From NCBI RefSeq assembly GCF_024614185.1, contig NZ_JAHTLF010000020.1:1-64000 (forward strand): 64,000 nt of DNA. Direction: 5' to 3'. Under the pieces are notes generated by a model. It saw only the letters and a list, made by a program, of their open reading frames with translations, did no database searches and was not told where the DNA came from. Made by a program: the position numbers and the translations under genes. The stretch is from Nocardioides carbamazepini. GTDB lineage: Bacteria > Actinomycetota > Actinomycetes > Propionibacteriales > Nocardioidaceae. Of the stretch, positions 52,260-62,170 are shown one piece after another. Each line of letters begins with the position of its first letter. Position 1 is the stretch's first letter.

Positions 52260-52889
52260 TCAGGCCCCGTCACCGGGCTCGCAGTCACCGCGACGGGGAC
52301 GCGTCGCCAGGCCGTCGAAGATCAACTCGCTGATCGACGCAGACAAGCGCACTGCGTCTGCGGACGGGTCGTCAGATGGCCCCTCCACCGCCGCAGTGAG
52401 GCCGGCGACCGTGATGGCACCGAAGACGCTCAAGGCCACGGCGCCCGGGTTGGGGACCTGGCGTAGCGACCCATCAGCCACGCCGTCGGCCAACAACTGC
52501 TCGATCGGTTCGTAGAACGCAGCCCGCAATGCCAGCGCCAGCTCGGGCAGCCGAGTCGCGCGCCCAAGGTCGCCGACCAATGCCCGACACAGGAACGGAT
52601 GCTCGAGCATTACCCCCAGCTGCGCCACGACAGCGGCCTCGAGTCGAGTCCGCGCATCCTCGGCGCTCGACACGGCAACGCCGACGGCGCCGGCGATCAT
52701 GTCCAGCAGGTCGCTGAGGAGAAACTCCAGCACGGCGTTCTTGCCGTCGAGGTGGTAATAGATCGTGGCCTTCGGGATGCCGGTGGCCTCGGCGATGTCT
52801 TCGATCTTGGTGCCGTCCAGACCGCGCTCCGCGATCAGCTCTGCTGCGCCGTACAGCTGGCTGGCCAGCTTTGCCGGGAGCTTTCTCAT
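52260..52889 (-). CDS. TetR-family repressor, divergent from MMPL-P450 operon
   Basis: 209 aa. N-terminal HTH (LIAERGLDGTKIEDIAEATG ... PKATIYYHL) and an all-helical ligand-binding domain. Only 118 bp separate it from the MMPL gene on the other strand, where a TTGTA/TACAA repeat lies, so it should repress that exporter-P450 operon and itself. The C-terminal tail is short and charged. Ligand unknown, plausibly the compound handled by the operon. Confidence 0.88.
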   Translation of the reverse strand: MRKLPAKLASQLYGAAELIAERGLDGTKIEDIAEATGIPKATIYYHLDGKNAVLEFLLSDLLDMIAGAVGVAVSSAEDARTRLEAAVVAQLGVMLEHPFLCRALVGDLGRATRLPELALALRAAFYEPIEQLLADGVADGSLRQVPNPGAVALSVFGAITVAGLTAAVEGPSDDPSADAVRLSASISELIFDGLATRPRRGDCEPGDGA

Positions 52890-52960
52890 CGCTCACCTCT
52901 GTTCTCGTCCGCGATTTGCTGATGCATTCGTCGGAGCCTCGACGTGCACCACATCGTATG

Positions 52961-52977
52961 TTGTACTGCAATTACAA
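52961..52977. promoter_or_regulatory. Possible TetR operator (TTGTA-N7-TACAA)
   Basis: A short inverted repeat in the AT-richest part of the divergent intergenic region between the TetR gene and the MMPL gene. The arms are only 5 bp, so this is suggestive. Confidence 0.35.
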
Positions 52978-53007
52978 ACCAGTGATCTAGGCGATCGGTT
53001 GGGTTCA

Positions 53008-56000
53008 GTGAGTCGAGACGATCGGGCCGGGACCCGTGGACCGCTACGGTCTGCTCTCGGCGTCGGTCACCGCTTCCCGGCCGTAGTGGTGCTCGGCTGG
53101 GTGTTGGCGGCTGCGGTGCTCTCGCTGCTGGTAACCCCACTGGGCGCGGTGGTCGAACGCAGCAGCACCGCGTTTCTGCCGGAGGACTCCCCGACCCTGC
53201 AAGGGCTGAGGATCATGGACGACGCGTTCGGTACCGGCAACACCCAGTCCTACGTCTTCGTGGTCATCACCAAAGACAACGGGCTGAGCGCGGCTGACCG
53301 CCGTGCCTACGCCGACCTCGTGCATGCCCTAGGGGAGGAGCCGGAGCGGGTCTCGGAGGTCCAGGACTACCTCGAGGACCCTCAGGCAAGGCGGTCGATG
53401 ACCAGCAAGGACGGCGAAGCGACCTACCTGGTCGTGGGACTTCGTTCCGCGGTCGGGTCGCCGGCCTCAGACGAGGACGTGAAGTGGCTCCGGTCGGTCG
53501 TCGACGATCTCGACGCCCCGCCCGGCACCGAGGTTCACGTGACCGGAGACCCGGCGATGATCACGGATCTGACGACGGCGGTGAACGACGCCTCGCTGAA
53601 GATCACGGCCGTCTCCCTCGCACTGCTGGTCGCAATCCTGTGGCTGGTCTACCGCCGGGTCGCCACCGTCCTCGTGTCGCTGGTGACCATCGGCATCGCC
53701 CTATTGTGCACCCGCGGCGCCCTCGCCTGGGCTGGTGAACATGGGCTAGCCCTGTCCACCTACACCGACGCATTCGTCGTGGCTATCACCTTGGGCGCCG
53801 GGACCGACTACTGCGTCTTTCTGATCTCCCGGTTCCGTGAGGAGTACGCCAACGGCCTCGACTCAACCGAAGCGGTCGCCGAGTCGGTCTCCCGCGTCGG
53901 GCCGGCTCTGCTGGCTTCGGCGGCCACAGTCATCCTGGGCGCGACCTGCCTGGGTTTCACCGATCTCGCCATCTTTGCCACCACCGGCCCCCCGATGGCG
54001 ATCTGCGTCGCGGTCACCGTCGCGGTGAGTCTGACCTTTACTCCCGCGCTGATGCGTTGGTTCGGACCGCGCATCGGCCCCGCCCCGAAGGCCCGCGCGG
54101 ATTCGCGGTGGGCACGCACCGGCCGCCTCGTCGGGAGCCATCCGGCCCGGGTCCTGGTCGCAGGGGTGAGCGTTCTGGTGCTTCTGGCTCTGGCGCTGCC
54201 CACCATGCAGCTCTCGTTCGACGAACGAGCGGCCCAGCCACCCGACACCCCCAGCAACGCGGGACTTGCGGCGATGGCCGAGCACTTCCCGCCGAACCAG
54301 ACGCTGCCGGACTACGTGCTCATCCGTTCCGACCAGGACATGGCCAACACTCGCGACCTTGCTGTCCTGAACGCGGTCAGCACCGCGGTGGCCAAGGTCG
54401 ACGGCGTCGACCAGGTCCGCAGTATCACCCAGCCCGCCGGAAGACGACTCAAACCCGCGTCCATCGCCAACCAGCTCGGCAGGCTGGCCGAAGGACTCCA
54501 CCAGGCTGACCGCAAGCTTGAGTCCGGGGAGCCAGGGCTAGAGCAGCTTGCATCCGGGTCCGGCGACCTGGCTGATGCCCTCGACCAGGTCTCCTCCGGT
54601 GCCGGGAAAGCCGAAGACGGTGCGGCCGAGCTCAGCAACGCAAGCAAGCGGATCGCCAGCGGCCTCGGCCAAGCGGCCGAGCGAACCGGTCAGGCCGCCG
54701 ACGGAGCCCGCCAGCTGCGTGACGGCGCAGCAACGCTGGCTGCGGGCCTCCGAACCGCGCACGACCAGGTCGCCCAAGCCGTCGACGGCCTCGGCATGAT
54801 CGTCGAGGCCCTTGAGGACGACCCGATCTGCACTACCGACCCGGTCTGCAGACGTTCCCGTGAGGGCCTGCGAACGATTTACGCCGGCCAACGCGACCAG
54901 CTCCTCCCCGGCCTCGCCGAAGCGGCCGCCGGAGCGGACAAGGTGGCCGCCGGCGACGGCAGGCTCGCCACCGGGCTCGACCAGCTCGCCGCCGGGCTGC
55001 GGCAGGCAGAGTCCGGCAGCAACCGGATCGCCGATGGACAAGCCCAGCTCAGCGACAAGCTCGGCGAGCTAGAGGGGGGCACCGACCGGCTCGTGACCGG
55101 TGCCGCCGGCATCGCGCCGGGCATCGAGCAGCTCCTGACCCAGACCGAGCAACTCCGCGACGGTCTCGACGACTCCGGCAACTACCTCCAGGACGTCAAC
55201 CAGCGTGCAGACACACCCGAGGCCGGCGGTTTCTACCTCCCCGCCTCCGCTCTCGACAAGCCGGACTTCGCCCTGGCCCGGGACGTGTTCCTCTCGGAGG
55301 ACGGCAAGCTGGCGCGGATCCAGGTGACCGGTGACACCGACCCGCTCACACCCGCCGGCCAGGAGCGCTACGACGAGATCCAGGACGCCGCGAAGCAGGC
55401 CATGAACAACACCCGCCTTGACGACTCCACTGTCCTGGCCACCGGCGCCGCCGGCCTGGGCGCGGACCTGGCCCACTACCTCACCGACGATGCAGTCCTG
55501 GTGGTTGTGGCGGTCCTGCTGATGGTTCTCCTCATCCTCATCCTGACCCTGCGTGCCGTGGCCGCACCGCTCTACCTGCTCGCCTCGGTGGTGCTGTCGT
55601 GCGCGGCAGCGCTGGGGTTGACCACCCTGGTGTTCCAGCACCTGGCCGGACAAGACATCCACTTCACCGTCCCCGTCATCGTGTTCGTCTTGTTGGTCGC
55701 CGTGGGGGCGGACTACAACATCCTGCTGATGAGTCGGATGCGCGAAAGCGGGCTCGCTCTAGACCGCGACGAGGTCGCGCGCGCGGTCACCGCAACCGGA
55801 CCCGTCATCACCGCCGCCGGCCTGATCTTCGCCTCCACCTTCGTGGCCCTGCTGTTCTCACCGGTCGAGGCGCTCGCCCAGACCGGTTTCGCTGTCGCGG
55901 CCGGGCTCCTTCTCGACACCTTCGTCGTGCGCACTCTCGTCGTCCCGGCTTGCGCCGCGCTGTGCGAGGAGGGCAGCTGGTGGCCACACCCCCGGCCGGC

Positions 56001-56076
56001 ACACGCACCGGCAGCCGTAGAGCCAGCCCCGATACCCCAGGCACCCGTGAACCCGATGACCAGAGAGAAGTCATGA
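53008..56076 (+). CDS. MMPL/RND-type exporter with long coiled-coil loop
   Basis: About 1,022 aa. Two repeats of six transmembrane segments with MMPL features (GAGTDYCVFLISRFREE in the first half, GADYNILLMSRMRE in the second), typical of proton-driven lipid or drug exporters. The second extracytoplasmic loop, about 475-730, is replaced by long heptad-like repeats rich in Ala, Gly, Gln and Leu (LASGSGDLADALDQVSSG), a feature shared with YhgE/Pip proteins and suggestive of an extended stalk. GTG 53008 is the first start after the divergent promoter region; its stop overlaps the P450 start. Confidence 0.88.
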   Translation: MSRDDRAGTRGPLRSALGVGHRFPAVVVLGWVLAAAVLSLLVTPLGAVVERSSTAFLPEDSPTLQGLRIMDDAFGTGNTQSYVFVVITKDNGLSAADRRAYADLVHALGEEPERVSEVQDYLEDPQARRSMTSKDGEATYLVVGLRSAVGSPASDEDVKWLRSVVDDLDAPPGTEVHVTGDPAMITDLTTAVNDASLKITAVSLALLVAILWLVYRRVATVLVSLVTIGIALLCTRGALAWAGEHGLALSTYTDAFVVAITLGAGTDYCVFLISRFREEYANGLDSTEAVAESVSRVGPALLASAATVILGATCLGFTDLAIFATTGPPMAICVAVTVAVSLTFTPALMRWFGPRIGPAPKARADSRWARTGRLVGSHPARVLVAGVSVLVLLALALPTMQLSFDERAAQPPDTPSNAGLAAMAEHFPPNQTLPDYVLIRSDQDMANTRDLAVLNAVSTAVAKVDGVDQVRSITQPAGRRLKPASIANQLGRLAEGLHQADRKLESGEPGLEQLASGSGDLADALDQVSSGAGKAEDGAAELSNASKRIASGLGQAAERTGQAADGARQLRDGAATLAAGLRTAHDQVAQAVDGLGMIVEALEDDPICTTDPVCRRSREGLRTIYAGQRDQLLPGLAEAAAGADKVAAGDGRLATGLDQLAAGLRQAESGSNRIADGQAQLSDKLGELEGGTDRLVTGAAGIAPGIEQLLTQTEQLRDGLDDSGNYLQDVNQRADTPEAGGFYLPASALDKPDFALARDVFLSEDGKLARIQVTGDTDPLTPAGQERYDEIQDAAKQAMNNTRLDDSTVLATGAAGLGADLAHYLTDDAVLVVVAVLLMVLLILILTLRAVAAPLYLLASVVLSCAAALGLTTLVFQHLAGQDIHFTVPVIVFVLLVAVGADYNILLMSRMRESGLALDRDEVARAVTATGPVITAAGLIFASTFVALLFSPVEALAQTGFAVAAGLLLDTFVVRTLVVPACAALCEEGSWWPHPRPAHAPAAVEPAPIPQAPVNPMTREKS

Positions 56077-57251
56077 CTAGCCAGCAGCTCACCTACAGCC
56101 CGTTCGACCCCACAGTGATGGCGGATCCCTACCCCGTCTATCGGCAGCTTCGCGACCACGCCCCGGCGTACTGGTCGCCGGAGGCTAGCACCTGGGTGCT
56201 CAGCAGGCACGAGGACGTCTCGGCGGCCCTGGCCGACCCAACGACGTACTCCTCGGCCTCCGGCATCTTCCCCACCCCACCCGGCGTGGACATGACCGAG
56301 CTGTTCCTGCCCATGCTCATCATGAGCGACCCACCCCGGCACACGCAGCTGCGCCAACTCGTCAGCAAGGCCTTCACCCCGCGTCGCATCGCCGGGCTCG
56401 AGGCGCACATCCAGACCCTTGTCGACGACCTCCTCGACACAACCCCCGCGACCGGCCCCTGGGACTTCGTCTCCGAGTTCTCCGGACCTCTGCCCGCGAT
56501 CGTGATCGCCGACATGCTCGGCGTGCCGCGTGAAGACCGCGACCGCTTTCGGACCTGGTCCACCACCCTGATCCAGTCCAACCCGGCGCGAGGCGAGTTC
56601 GGCGCCGGGCTGGATGCCGCTGCAGCCCTCTACGAGTACTTCTCCGCATTCCTGGCCGACCGACGCGCGCACCCCCAAGACGACCTCATGACAGCGCTCG
56701 TCCAAGCCGAGGTGGACGGCGAGCACCTCACCGAGGAAGAGCTCCTCGGCTTCTGCCTGCTGCTCCTCGTCGCCGGGCACGAAACGACGACCAACCTCCT
56801 GTCCAACAGCGCAGTCATACTCGCCCAGCACCCTGAGGACCGACGCGCTCTCGCCGACAACCCCGAACTCGTGCCAGCAGCCGTCGAGGAGCTGCTCCGC
56901 TACGACTCACCCGTCCAGGGCCTGGCACGCACCCTGACCCGACAGGTCGATCTGCACGGGCAGGCCATGGCAGCCGGCGACACCGTGCTGCTGCTCTTCG
57001 GCTCAGCCAACCGCGACGACCACGCGTTCCCCGACGCAGACCACTTCGACATCCACCGCGCCCCCGAACGACAAGTCGCGTTCGGGCGCGGCATCCACTT
57101 CTGCCTCGGCGCATCCCTGGCCCGCCTCGAAGCACGTGTTGCTCTGCGAGCACTCCTCACCCGCCGCCGTGACTGGGATGTCGACATCGACTCCGCGGTC
57201 CGACTCCGCTCAGGCCCGATCCGCGGGTTCGCATCTCTACCCATTCAGTAA
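56073..57251 (+). CDS. Cytochrome P450
   Basis: 392 aa, a standard soluble bacterial P450. I-helix AGHETTTN (about 234-241), K-helix ExxR in VEELLRYD, and the haem loop FGRGIHFCLGASLA with Cys344. It hydroxylates or otherwise oxidises a small hydrophobic substrate using reductase partners not encoded here. Its ATG overlaps the MMPL stop (ATGA), so exporter and oxidase are made together, suggesting that the P450 product or substrate is exported. Confidence 0.93.
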   Translation: MTSQQLTYSPFDPTVMADPYPVYRQLRDHAPAYWSPEASTWVLSRHEDVSAALADPTTYSSASGIFPTPPGVDMTELFLPMLIMSDPPRHTQLRQLVSKAFTPRRIAGLEAHIQTLVDDLLDTTPATGPWDFVSEFSGPLPAIVIADMLGVPREDRDRFRTWSTTLIQSNPARGEFGAGLDAAAALYEYFSAFLADRRAHPQDDLMTALVQAEVDGEHLTEEELLGFCLLLLVAGHETTTNLLSNSAVILAQHPEDRRALADNPELVPAAVEELLRYDSPVQGLARTLTRQVDLHGQAMAAGDTVLLLFGSANRDDHAFPDADHFDIHRAPERQVAFGRGIHFCLGASLARLEARVALRALLTRRRDWDVDIDSAVRLRSGPIRGFASLPIQ

Positions 57252-57289
57252 GTCAGCCACTCACCATCCAGTCCCACGAAGGAGTACCT

Positions 57290-57922
57290 GTGAAGGACCG
57301 ACCGAAGCCGAGCCGCGCAACAGTCCTCCACAATCTGATCGAGGAGATCCTCGCCCGAAACGACGGGCAAGTCCCCACCAACATCGAAGGCACCGACACC
57401 TACTTCAACAACGTCGATGACCTCGCGAACGCGCTGCTGCTCCGCTGGCACACCCGCCTCGTGGCCTCAATAGAACGCGGCCTCGTCGACGACCCTGAAG
57501 ACCGCAGGGAGGCCGTCATCGAAGCCTGGCGGCACGCCTCCCGGATCTACTCGGGCGTCCGCAAAGTCGTCGACGAGATGGCGGAGGACCCGCCCACCGA
57601 CGTCGTTGCCCACGCCGTGCTGGCCACCGCCCGCAACGACTGGGCAGCCATGGCCATCGCAGCCGGACTGGCCAGCGGCATCGACGAGCTAGGAGCTCGG
57701 GTCGGCCAGCGCCTCGAACTCGAGGCGCGACGACGCAACCTCACGGAACAGAGCGCGGCCAACAAGCCTCTAGCGCGATCATTGCTCGGCACACTGATGG
57801 CTCATCTCGTCTGGCGAGTGCTCCCCAAAGTGTCGACCGATTCCGCTCGCCCATCCGGTTCTGCCGAAGCGACGGCGAGCCCTCAGGGCTCTGGGTCGGT
57901 TCGACACACGACGCCAAACTAG
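57290..57922 (+). CDS. Hypothetical helical protein following the P450
   Basis: 210 aa, soluble, mostly helical. The N-terminal part (LHNLIEEILARNDGQVPTNI, then FNNVDDLANALLLRWHTRL) and AVIEAWRHASRIYSGVRKVV look like a small helical bundle; the last 35 residues are disordered. GGAG precedes GTG 57290 by 6 nt. It shares the operon with the MMPL and P450 genes, but I recognise no family and give it no function. Confidence 0.65.
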   Translation: MKDRPKPSRATVLHNLIEEILARNDGQVPTNIEGTDTYFNNVDDLANALLLRWHTRLVASIERGLVDDPEDRREAVIEAWRHASRIYSGVRKVVDEMAEDPPTDVVAHAVLATARNDWAAMAIAAGLASGIDELGARVGQRLELEARRRNLTEQSAANKPLARSLLGTLMAHLVWRVLPKVSTDSARPSGSAEATASPQGSGSVRHTTPN

Positions 57923-57938
57923 TCGCCATTGCACCCAG

Positions 57939-58397
57939 TCAGGTCAGTTCCCCCACGAGATCCGTAATGTGGCGCAGCAGCGGGACAGCGATGGCTTGCT
58001 CCTCAGGCGTGAGAGATCTCCAGGCCACCGAGAGTCGGTCGGCGACGAGGCCGCGCTTGGCGGCCAGAAGTTGCTCACCTCGTTCGGTGAGCCTGAGCAC
58101 CCGCCGTCGGCGGTCGTCCTCAGCCGGGATGCGGCGCAGCAGACCTGCGCTTTCCAGGCTGGCCGCCTGTTGGGTCACCGTCGGTTGGCTCAACAGCGTG
58201 TACGTCGAAATGGCGCCGATGCCCTCAAGGCCGCAGATCTGCACAGCATCCAGCAAGACCAACTGCGGCACTGTGACGTCTTCGAAGAGTGGCTGCAGGC
58301 GTCCCCTGGTCCGCCGCGCGACCGCGAGCAGAGCCAGCACCGCATCAGCGAACTGGCCTCCGCTTTCCGCACCGACCGCTTCACCACCGGCACCCAT
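57939..58397 (-). CDS. MarR-family regulator
   Basis: 152 aa. A winged-helix MarR domain (VPQLVLLDAVQICG, LLSQPTVTQQAASLESAGLL, RIPAEDDRRRRVLRLTERG). The start is set at ATG 58397 because GGGGAG lies 5 nt upstream; ATG 58427 is possible. It is convergent with the P450 operon and divergent from a TetR gene, and may control either the MMPL2 operon or an unlinked target. Confidence 0.85.
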   Translation of the reverse strand: MGAGGEAVGAESGGQFADAVLALLAVARRTRGRLQPLFEDVTVPQLVLLDAVQICGLEGIGAISTYTLLSQPTVTQQAASLESAGLLRRIPAEDDRRRRVLRLTERGEQLLAAKRGLVADRLSVAWRSLTPEEQAIAVPLLRHITDLVGELT

Positions 58398-58535
58398 ACG
58401 AGCTCCCCGTCGTCCATGGCCACTCATTGACAAGACCGGCGCCGAGGGCGATTGACGGCCATATGTTGCGTCACGCTACCGGAACGCCCTTGAGGGACAA
58501 CTGCTGGGGCCAGCGGCAAAGACGGGGTATCTAAC

Positions 58536-58567
58536 TGCTCAATAGGCAATGTTGCTCATTGGGCAAC
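58536..58567. promoter_or_regulatory. Operator candidate upstream of the second TetR gene
   Basis: TGCTCAATAGGCAA (58536-58549) and TGCTCATTGGGCAA (58553-58566) form an imperfect direct repeat; the second is also part of the inverted repeat GTTGC...GCAAC (58551-58567). It ends about 20 bp before the TetR start and covers the likely promoter, so autoregulation by the TetR protein is probable. The rest of 58398-58585 shows nothing else. Confidence 0.55.
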
Positions 58568-58585
58568 GGGCGTCATACTCAGGGT

Positions 58586-59188
58586 GTGGATCGTGGGTTG
58601 CGGGACCTCAAGCGCGAGGCGACGGGACGGGCGCTCGCCCAAGCCGCGTTCGAGCTGACCCGTGAGCGCGGGCTGTTCGGGTTCGTCACCGCGGATGTCG
58701 TGCAGCGTGCTGGCTACTCGCGTCGCACGTTCGCGAACCACTTCTCCTGCAAGGAGGAGGCAGTCACGTCGGTCGCGTTCGGTGGTGTCGAGGACGCCAG
58801 CGCGATCCTGGCCGGCTTGCCCGCGGACCTGCCTCTGCTCGATGCCATGTTGGCCGTCATGAGGGATCAGCTCACTGCGGACACGTTGGTGAGGATGCGC
58901 GAGCTGATGGCGATGGCGCGGGAGTACCCGACGCTGGAGCCCTACGTTCTGGGCGTTCAGCAACGCATGCGCCACACCGCCCAGGAACTCTTGGGGTCGG
59001 TGGCCGGGGACCGGTACCCCGCCGTCTATGTACCGCTGCTGTTTGGCGCCGTGTACGGCGCCGTGATGGCCGCCCTGGAGGGAACCCTCGACGTGCACCT
59101 GGACGGCGAGAGCGACTACACCCCCGCGTCGATGGACTACAGCTCGTTCCTCGACCTCACCTTCGACTACCTGCGCCACGGCCTCTAG
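58586..59188 (+). CDS. TetR-family regulator upstream of the second MMPL exporter
   Basis: 200 aa. HTH region RERGLFGFVTADVVQRAGYS then RRTFANHFSCKEEAVT, and a helical effector domain. GTG 58586 is preferred to TTG 58559 because the operator-like repeats run up to 58567 and conserved sequence begins after it. It is 34 bp upstream of the MMPL gene in the same direction, an exporter-regulator pair. Confidence 0.87.
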   Translation: MDRGLRDLKREATGRALAQAAFELTRERGLFGFVTADVVQRAGYSRRTFANHFSCKEEAVTSVAFGGVEDASAILAGLPADLPLLDAMLAVMRDQLTADTLVRMRELMAMAREYPTLEPYVLGVQQRMRHTAQELLGSVAGDRYPAVYVPLLFGAVYGAVMAALEGTLDVHLDGESDYTPASMDYSSFLDLTFDYLRHGL

Positions 59189-59222
59189 CCACCGCCGCCT
59201 CGCCCCCAAGGAGACCCGACCC

Positions 59223-61559
59223 ATGTCCACTTTCTTGTACCGTCTCGGACGAACCGCATTCGGCAGGCCGTGGCTGTTTATCGGGGGCTGGGTCGCAGTC
59301 CTCGCCGCAGTCGTGGGTGGCGTGGCCATCAACGGGGTGAGCGTCAGCTCCGAGATGAAGATCGAGGGCACCGAGGCACAGACGGTGCTCGACCGCGTAG
59401 CCGATGAGCTCCCGGAGGCCTCTGGGGGTCAGGCCAGCGTGGTCTTCACCGTGCCGGTCGGTGAGCGCCTCGACACTCCGGAGCGACTCGCAGTCATCAG
59501 CGGCACCGTCAGTAACGTCTATGACCTCGAGAAGGTCGTCAACCCCCTCGACGCCGCGCTGGGTGGCGCTGGACAGGGCCCAGCGGGCACGCCGCACGAG
59601 GATGCACCGGTCGATCCCCAGGCCGGGTCGGACCAGCAGGCGCCCCCGTATCAACCGCTCGTGGTGGACGGGGCCCCGGTGCCCGGCGTGCTGGTGTCCT
59701 CGGACGGACAGGTCGCACTGTTCCAGTTCCAGTTCACGGTCGCCTCGACCTCATTGACCGATGACGACGTCTCCTCGGTCGTCGAGGTGGTGGAGCGCGC
59801 CGAGCAGGGAACGGGGATGACCGTTCTCCCGAGCGACTCGCTCAAGGCACTCGAGATCCCCGTCGGCATCGGCGAGGTGATCGGTCTGGCGGTCGCCGCC
59901 CTTGTGCTGGTGCTCACCCTGGGTTCCCTGATTGCGGCCGGCCTGCCTCTTGTCACCGCGCTGGTCGGCATCGGCATTGGCGTCGGCGGCGCGTACGCGC
60001 TCTCGAACGTCGTCGAGATGAACTCCGCCACCCCCGTCCTCGGCCTCATGGTCGGCCTGGCCGTTGGCATCGACTACGCCCTGTTCGTCGTCAACCGGCA
60101 GCGACGACTGATCCTCGACCAGGGACTCGCCGCGCAGGAGGCAGCCGGTAGAGCAGTCGGCACTGCGGGCAGTGCCGTGTTCTTCGCCGGCCTGACCGTC
60201 CTCATCGCGCTGACCGCGCTCACCGTCATCGGCATCGCTGTGCTGTCCACGATGGCGTTGGTCGCCGCGTCGACGGTGGCCCTGGCCGTCCTCATCGCCC
60301 TGAGCCTGCTGCCCGCGCTGCTAGGTCTGGTCGGGGAGCGGATCTGCTCGGACAGGGCCCGAGCCCGGCGCCACGCCCAGGCAAAGACGGAGTCGCACGG
60401 CGTCGCGGACCAGTGGGTCAAGGGTGTGATCAGGTACAGGTGGCCAGTCATCGCTGGCGTGGCCGTGATCCTAGTTGTAATGGCGGTCCCCGCCGCCAGC
60501 ATGAACCTGGGCATCCCTTCGGGTGCCACGGCGAACCAGGACACCGCCGCCCGGCAGAGCTACGAAGCGGTCTCCCGGAGCTTCGGCGAGGGATTCAACA
60601 ACCCGCTCCTGGTCACCGCGGAGCCCACCGACACCGCGAGCAACCTCACGCCCGAGCTGACCGCGAAACTGATGGACGAGTTCCAAGCCCGAGACGACAT
60701 CGTGCTGGCCGCCCCCGTCGGCATCAACGAGGCCGGGGACTTGGCCGTGTTCAGCATCATCCCCACCTCCGGCCCCGATGACGAGGCGACCAGCGACCTC
60801 GTGAAGTCCCTGCGCGAGCCCGACCACCCCATCGCCCGGGACAACCAGGTGCAGCTGGGCGTGACCGGGTTCACCGCCATCCGAATCGACATGTCCGACA
60901 AGATCGCCAGCGTTCTACCCTTCTACCTCGGCATCATCATCGTCCTTTCCGTCCTGATCCTGATGCTGGTCTTCCGCTCGGTGGTGGTCCCGATCAAGGC
61001 CACAGCCGGCTTCCTGCTCAGCATCCTGGCCACCTTCGGTGCCACCACCGCCGTCTTCCAGTGGGGCTGGCTCAGCGGCCTTTTCGGGGTCGACACCGGC
61101 GGCCCCCTTATGAGCTTCATGCCGATCATCGTGACCGGCATCCTCTACGGACTCGCCATGGACTACGAGGTCTTCCTGGTCTCCTCGATGCGCGAAGCGC
61201 ACATCCACGGGGAAGCAGCCCGGCCGAGCGTCGTCCACGGGTTCGACCAAGCCAGCCGGGTCGTCGTGGCAGCCGCCATCATCATGGTCGCGGTCTTCTC
61301 CGGCTTCATATTCAGCCACGACATCATGATCAAGCAGATCGGCTTCGCCCTCGCCGCCGGCATCCTCATCGACGCGTTCATCGTCCGACTGACCCTGGTC
61401 CCCGCACTCATGGCCGTCTTCGACGAGCGAGCATGGTGGCTGCCCCGCTGGCTCGACCGCCTACTGCCGGACCTCGACATCGAGGGCGACAAGCTCCTGA
61501 CCAGGCTCATCCAGCAGGCCGGGGCCACCGACCGACAAGACATCAAGATCCCAGGTTGA
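59223..61559 (+). CDS. MMPL/RND-type exporter
   Basis: 778 aa. Standard MMPL architecture: an N-terminal helix, extracytoplasmic domain 1 (about 40-200), six helices, a cytoplasmic loop (about 380-410), helix 7, domain 2 and five more helices (GLAVGIDYALFVVNRQRR, then GLAMDYEVFLVSSMREAH with the proton-relay Asp/Tyr pair). ActII-3-like exporters of this kind move polyketides, lipids or drugs. AAGGAG lies 9 nt before ATG 59223. Controlled, I infer, by the TetR gene just upstream. Confidence 0.92.
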   Translation: MSTFLYRLGRTAFGRPWLFIGGWVAVLAAVVGGVAINGVSVSSEMKIEGTEAQTVLDRVADELPEASGGQASVVFTVPVGERLDTPERLAVISGTVSNVYDLEKVVNPLDAALGGAGQGPAGTPHEDAPVDPQAGSDQQAPPYQPLVVDGAPVPGVLVSSDGQVALFQFQFTVASTSLTDDDVSSVVEVVERAEQGTGMTVLPSDSLKALEIPVGIGEVIGLAVAALVLVLTLGSLIAAGLPLVTALVGIGIGVGGAYALSNVVEMNSATPVLGLMVGLAVGIDYALFVVNRQRRLILDQGLAAQEAAGRAVGTAGSAVFFAGLTVLIALTALTVIGIAVLSTMALVAASTVALAVLIALSLLPALLGLVGERICSDRARARRHAQAKTESHGVADQWVKGVIRYRWPVIAGVAVILVVMAVPAASMNLGIPSGATANQDTAARQSYEAVSRSFGEGFNNPLLVTAEPTDTASNLTPELTAKLMDEFQARDDIVLAAPVGINEAGDLAVFSIIPTSGPDDEATSDLVKSLREPDHPIARDNQVQLGVTGFTAIRIDMSDKIASVLPFYLGIIIVLSVLILMLVFRSVVVPIKATAGFLLSILATFGATTAVFQWGWLSGLFGVDTGGPLMSFMPIIVTGILYGLAMDYEVFLVSSMREAHIHGEAARPSVVHGFDQASRVVVAAAIIMVAVFSGFIFSHDIMIKQIGFALAAGILIDAFIVRLTLVPALMAVFDERAWWLPRWLDRLLPDLDIEGDKLLTRLIQQAGATDRQDIKIPG

Positions 61560-61783
61560 TCGGAGACAGACCGCGCACAGGTGCGCAGTGCTTCACCCTG
61601 CGCCCGGGTTCGCGCTCCTCGACCAGCATCCGCTTCGCGGAGAGGGCCGCGGCAACAAGAGGCTGCGATCTCTTCGCTACCCCGTGCTGCGCGTCGACTT
61701 CATCCGAAGGGAACCGACCCCTTCACCCAGCGGGCAACCTGGACTTCCCCGCCCGATTGGCGTCCAAAATATCGGAGGCCGCC

Positions 61784-62170
61784 TCAAGGTCGGCGCCACC
61801 CGTGGCGTCTCCAATTCCGCGACCGGCCATGACGTGCCGGCCTTTCGTTCACCTGTGCTGGAGCGTGTTCGCGCAGGTATTCCTCAAGATCAGCAAGCCC
61901 TCGGGCGAGATCTCGACGGAGCTTTCGTTCGGCCAGAAACCGAAGGCGTGGCGGGGGGTGTACGCGAACCCACTCACCATAGATGGACTCCCCCACGTAC
62001 CAGCATGCACCGGCAGCGACGAGGCCACCCACTAACGTCCACCACACCACTGCCAGCACATCCCATAGGGCGTTGCCCAGATGTTGCCATGCTGGCCCGT
62101 TTGGATCCCAATATCTCACTCCACCCACCTCCAGCCCTGGCGGCCGAACCCGGTGGTTCATGATCACCAT
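61784..62170 (-). CDS. Small membrane hypothetical protein
   Basis: 128 aa. A Trp-rich N-terminal part, a long hydrophobic segment (about 34-60; LWDVLAVVWWTLVGGLVAAG) and an amphipathic, basic C-terminal half (RLRFLAERKLRRDLARGLAD). The ATG at 62170 (or 62161) is the first after a long uninformative stretch; no clear ribosome binding site. The flanking gaps (61560-61783 and 62171-62442) show no gene I can support. Moderate confidence that it is real. Confidence 0.5.
   Translation of the reverse strand: MVIMNHRVRPPGLEVGGVRYWDPNGPAWQHLGNALWDVLAVVWWTLVGGLVAAGACWYVGESIYGEWVRVHPPPRLRFLAERKLRRDLARGLADLEEYLREHAPAQVNERPARHGRSRNWRRHGWRRP

Noticed and set aside
55599..56072. N-terminal extension of the P450 frame
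   Set aside because: Overlaps the MMPL coding sequence and has no P450 character. The ATG at 56073 with the ATGA overlap is the proper start.
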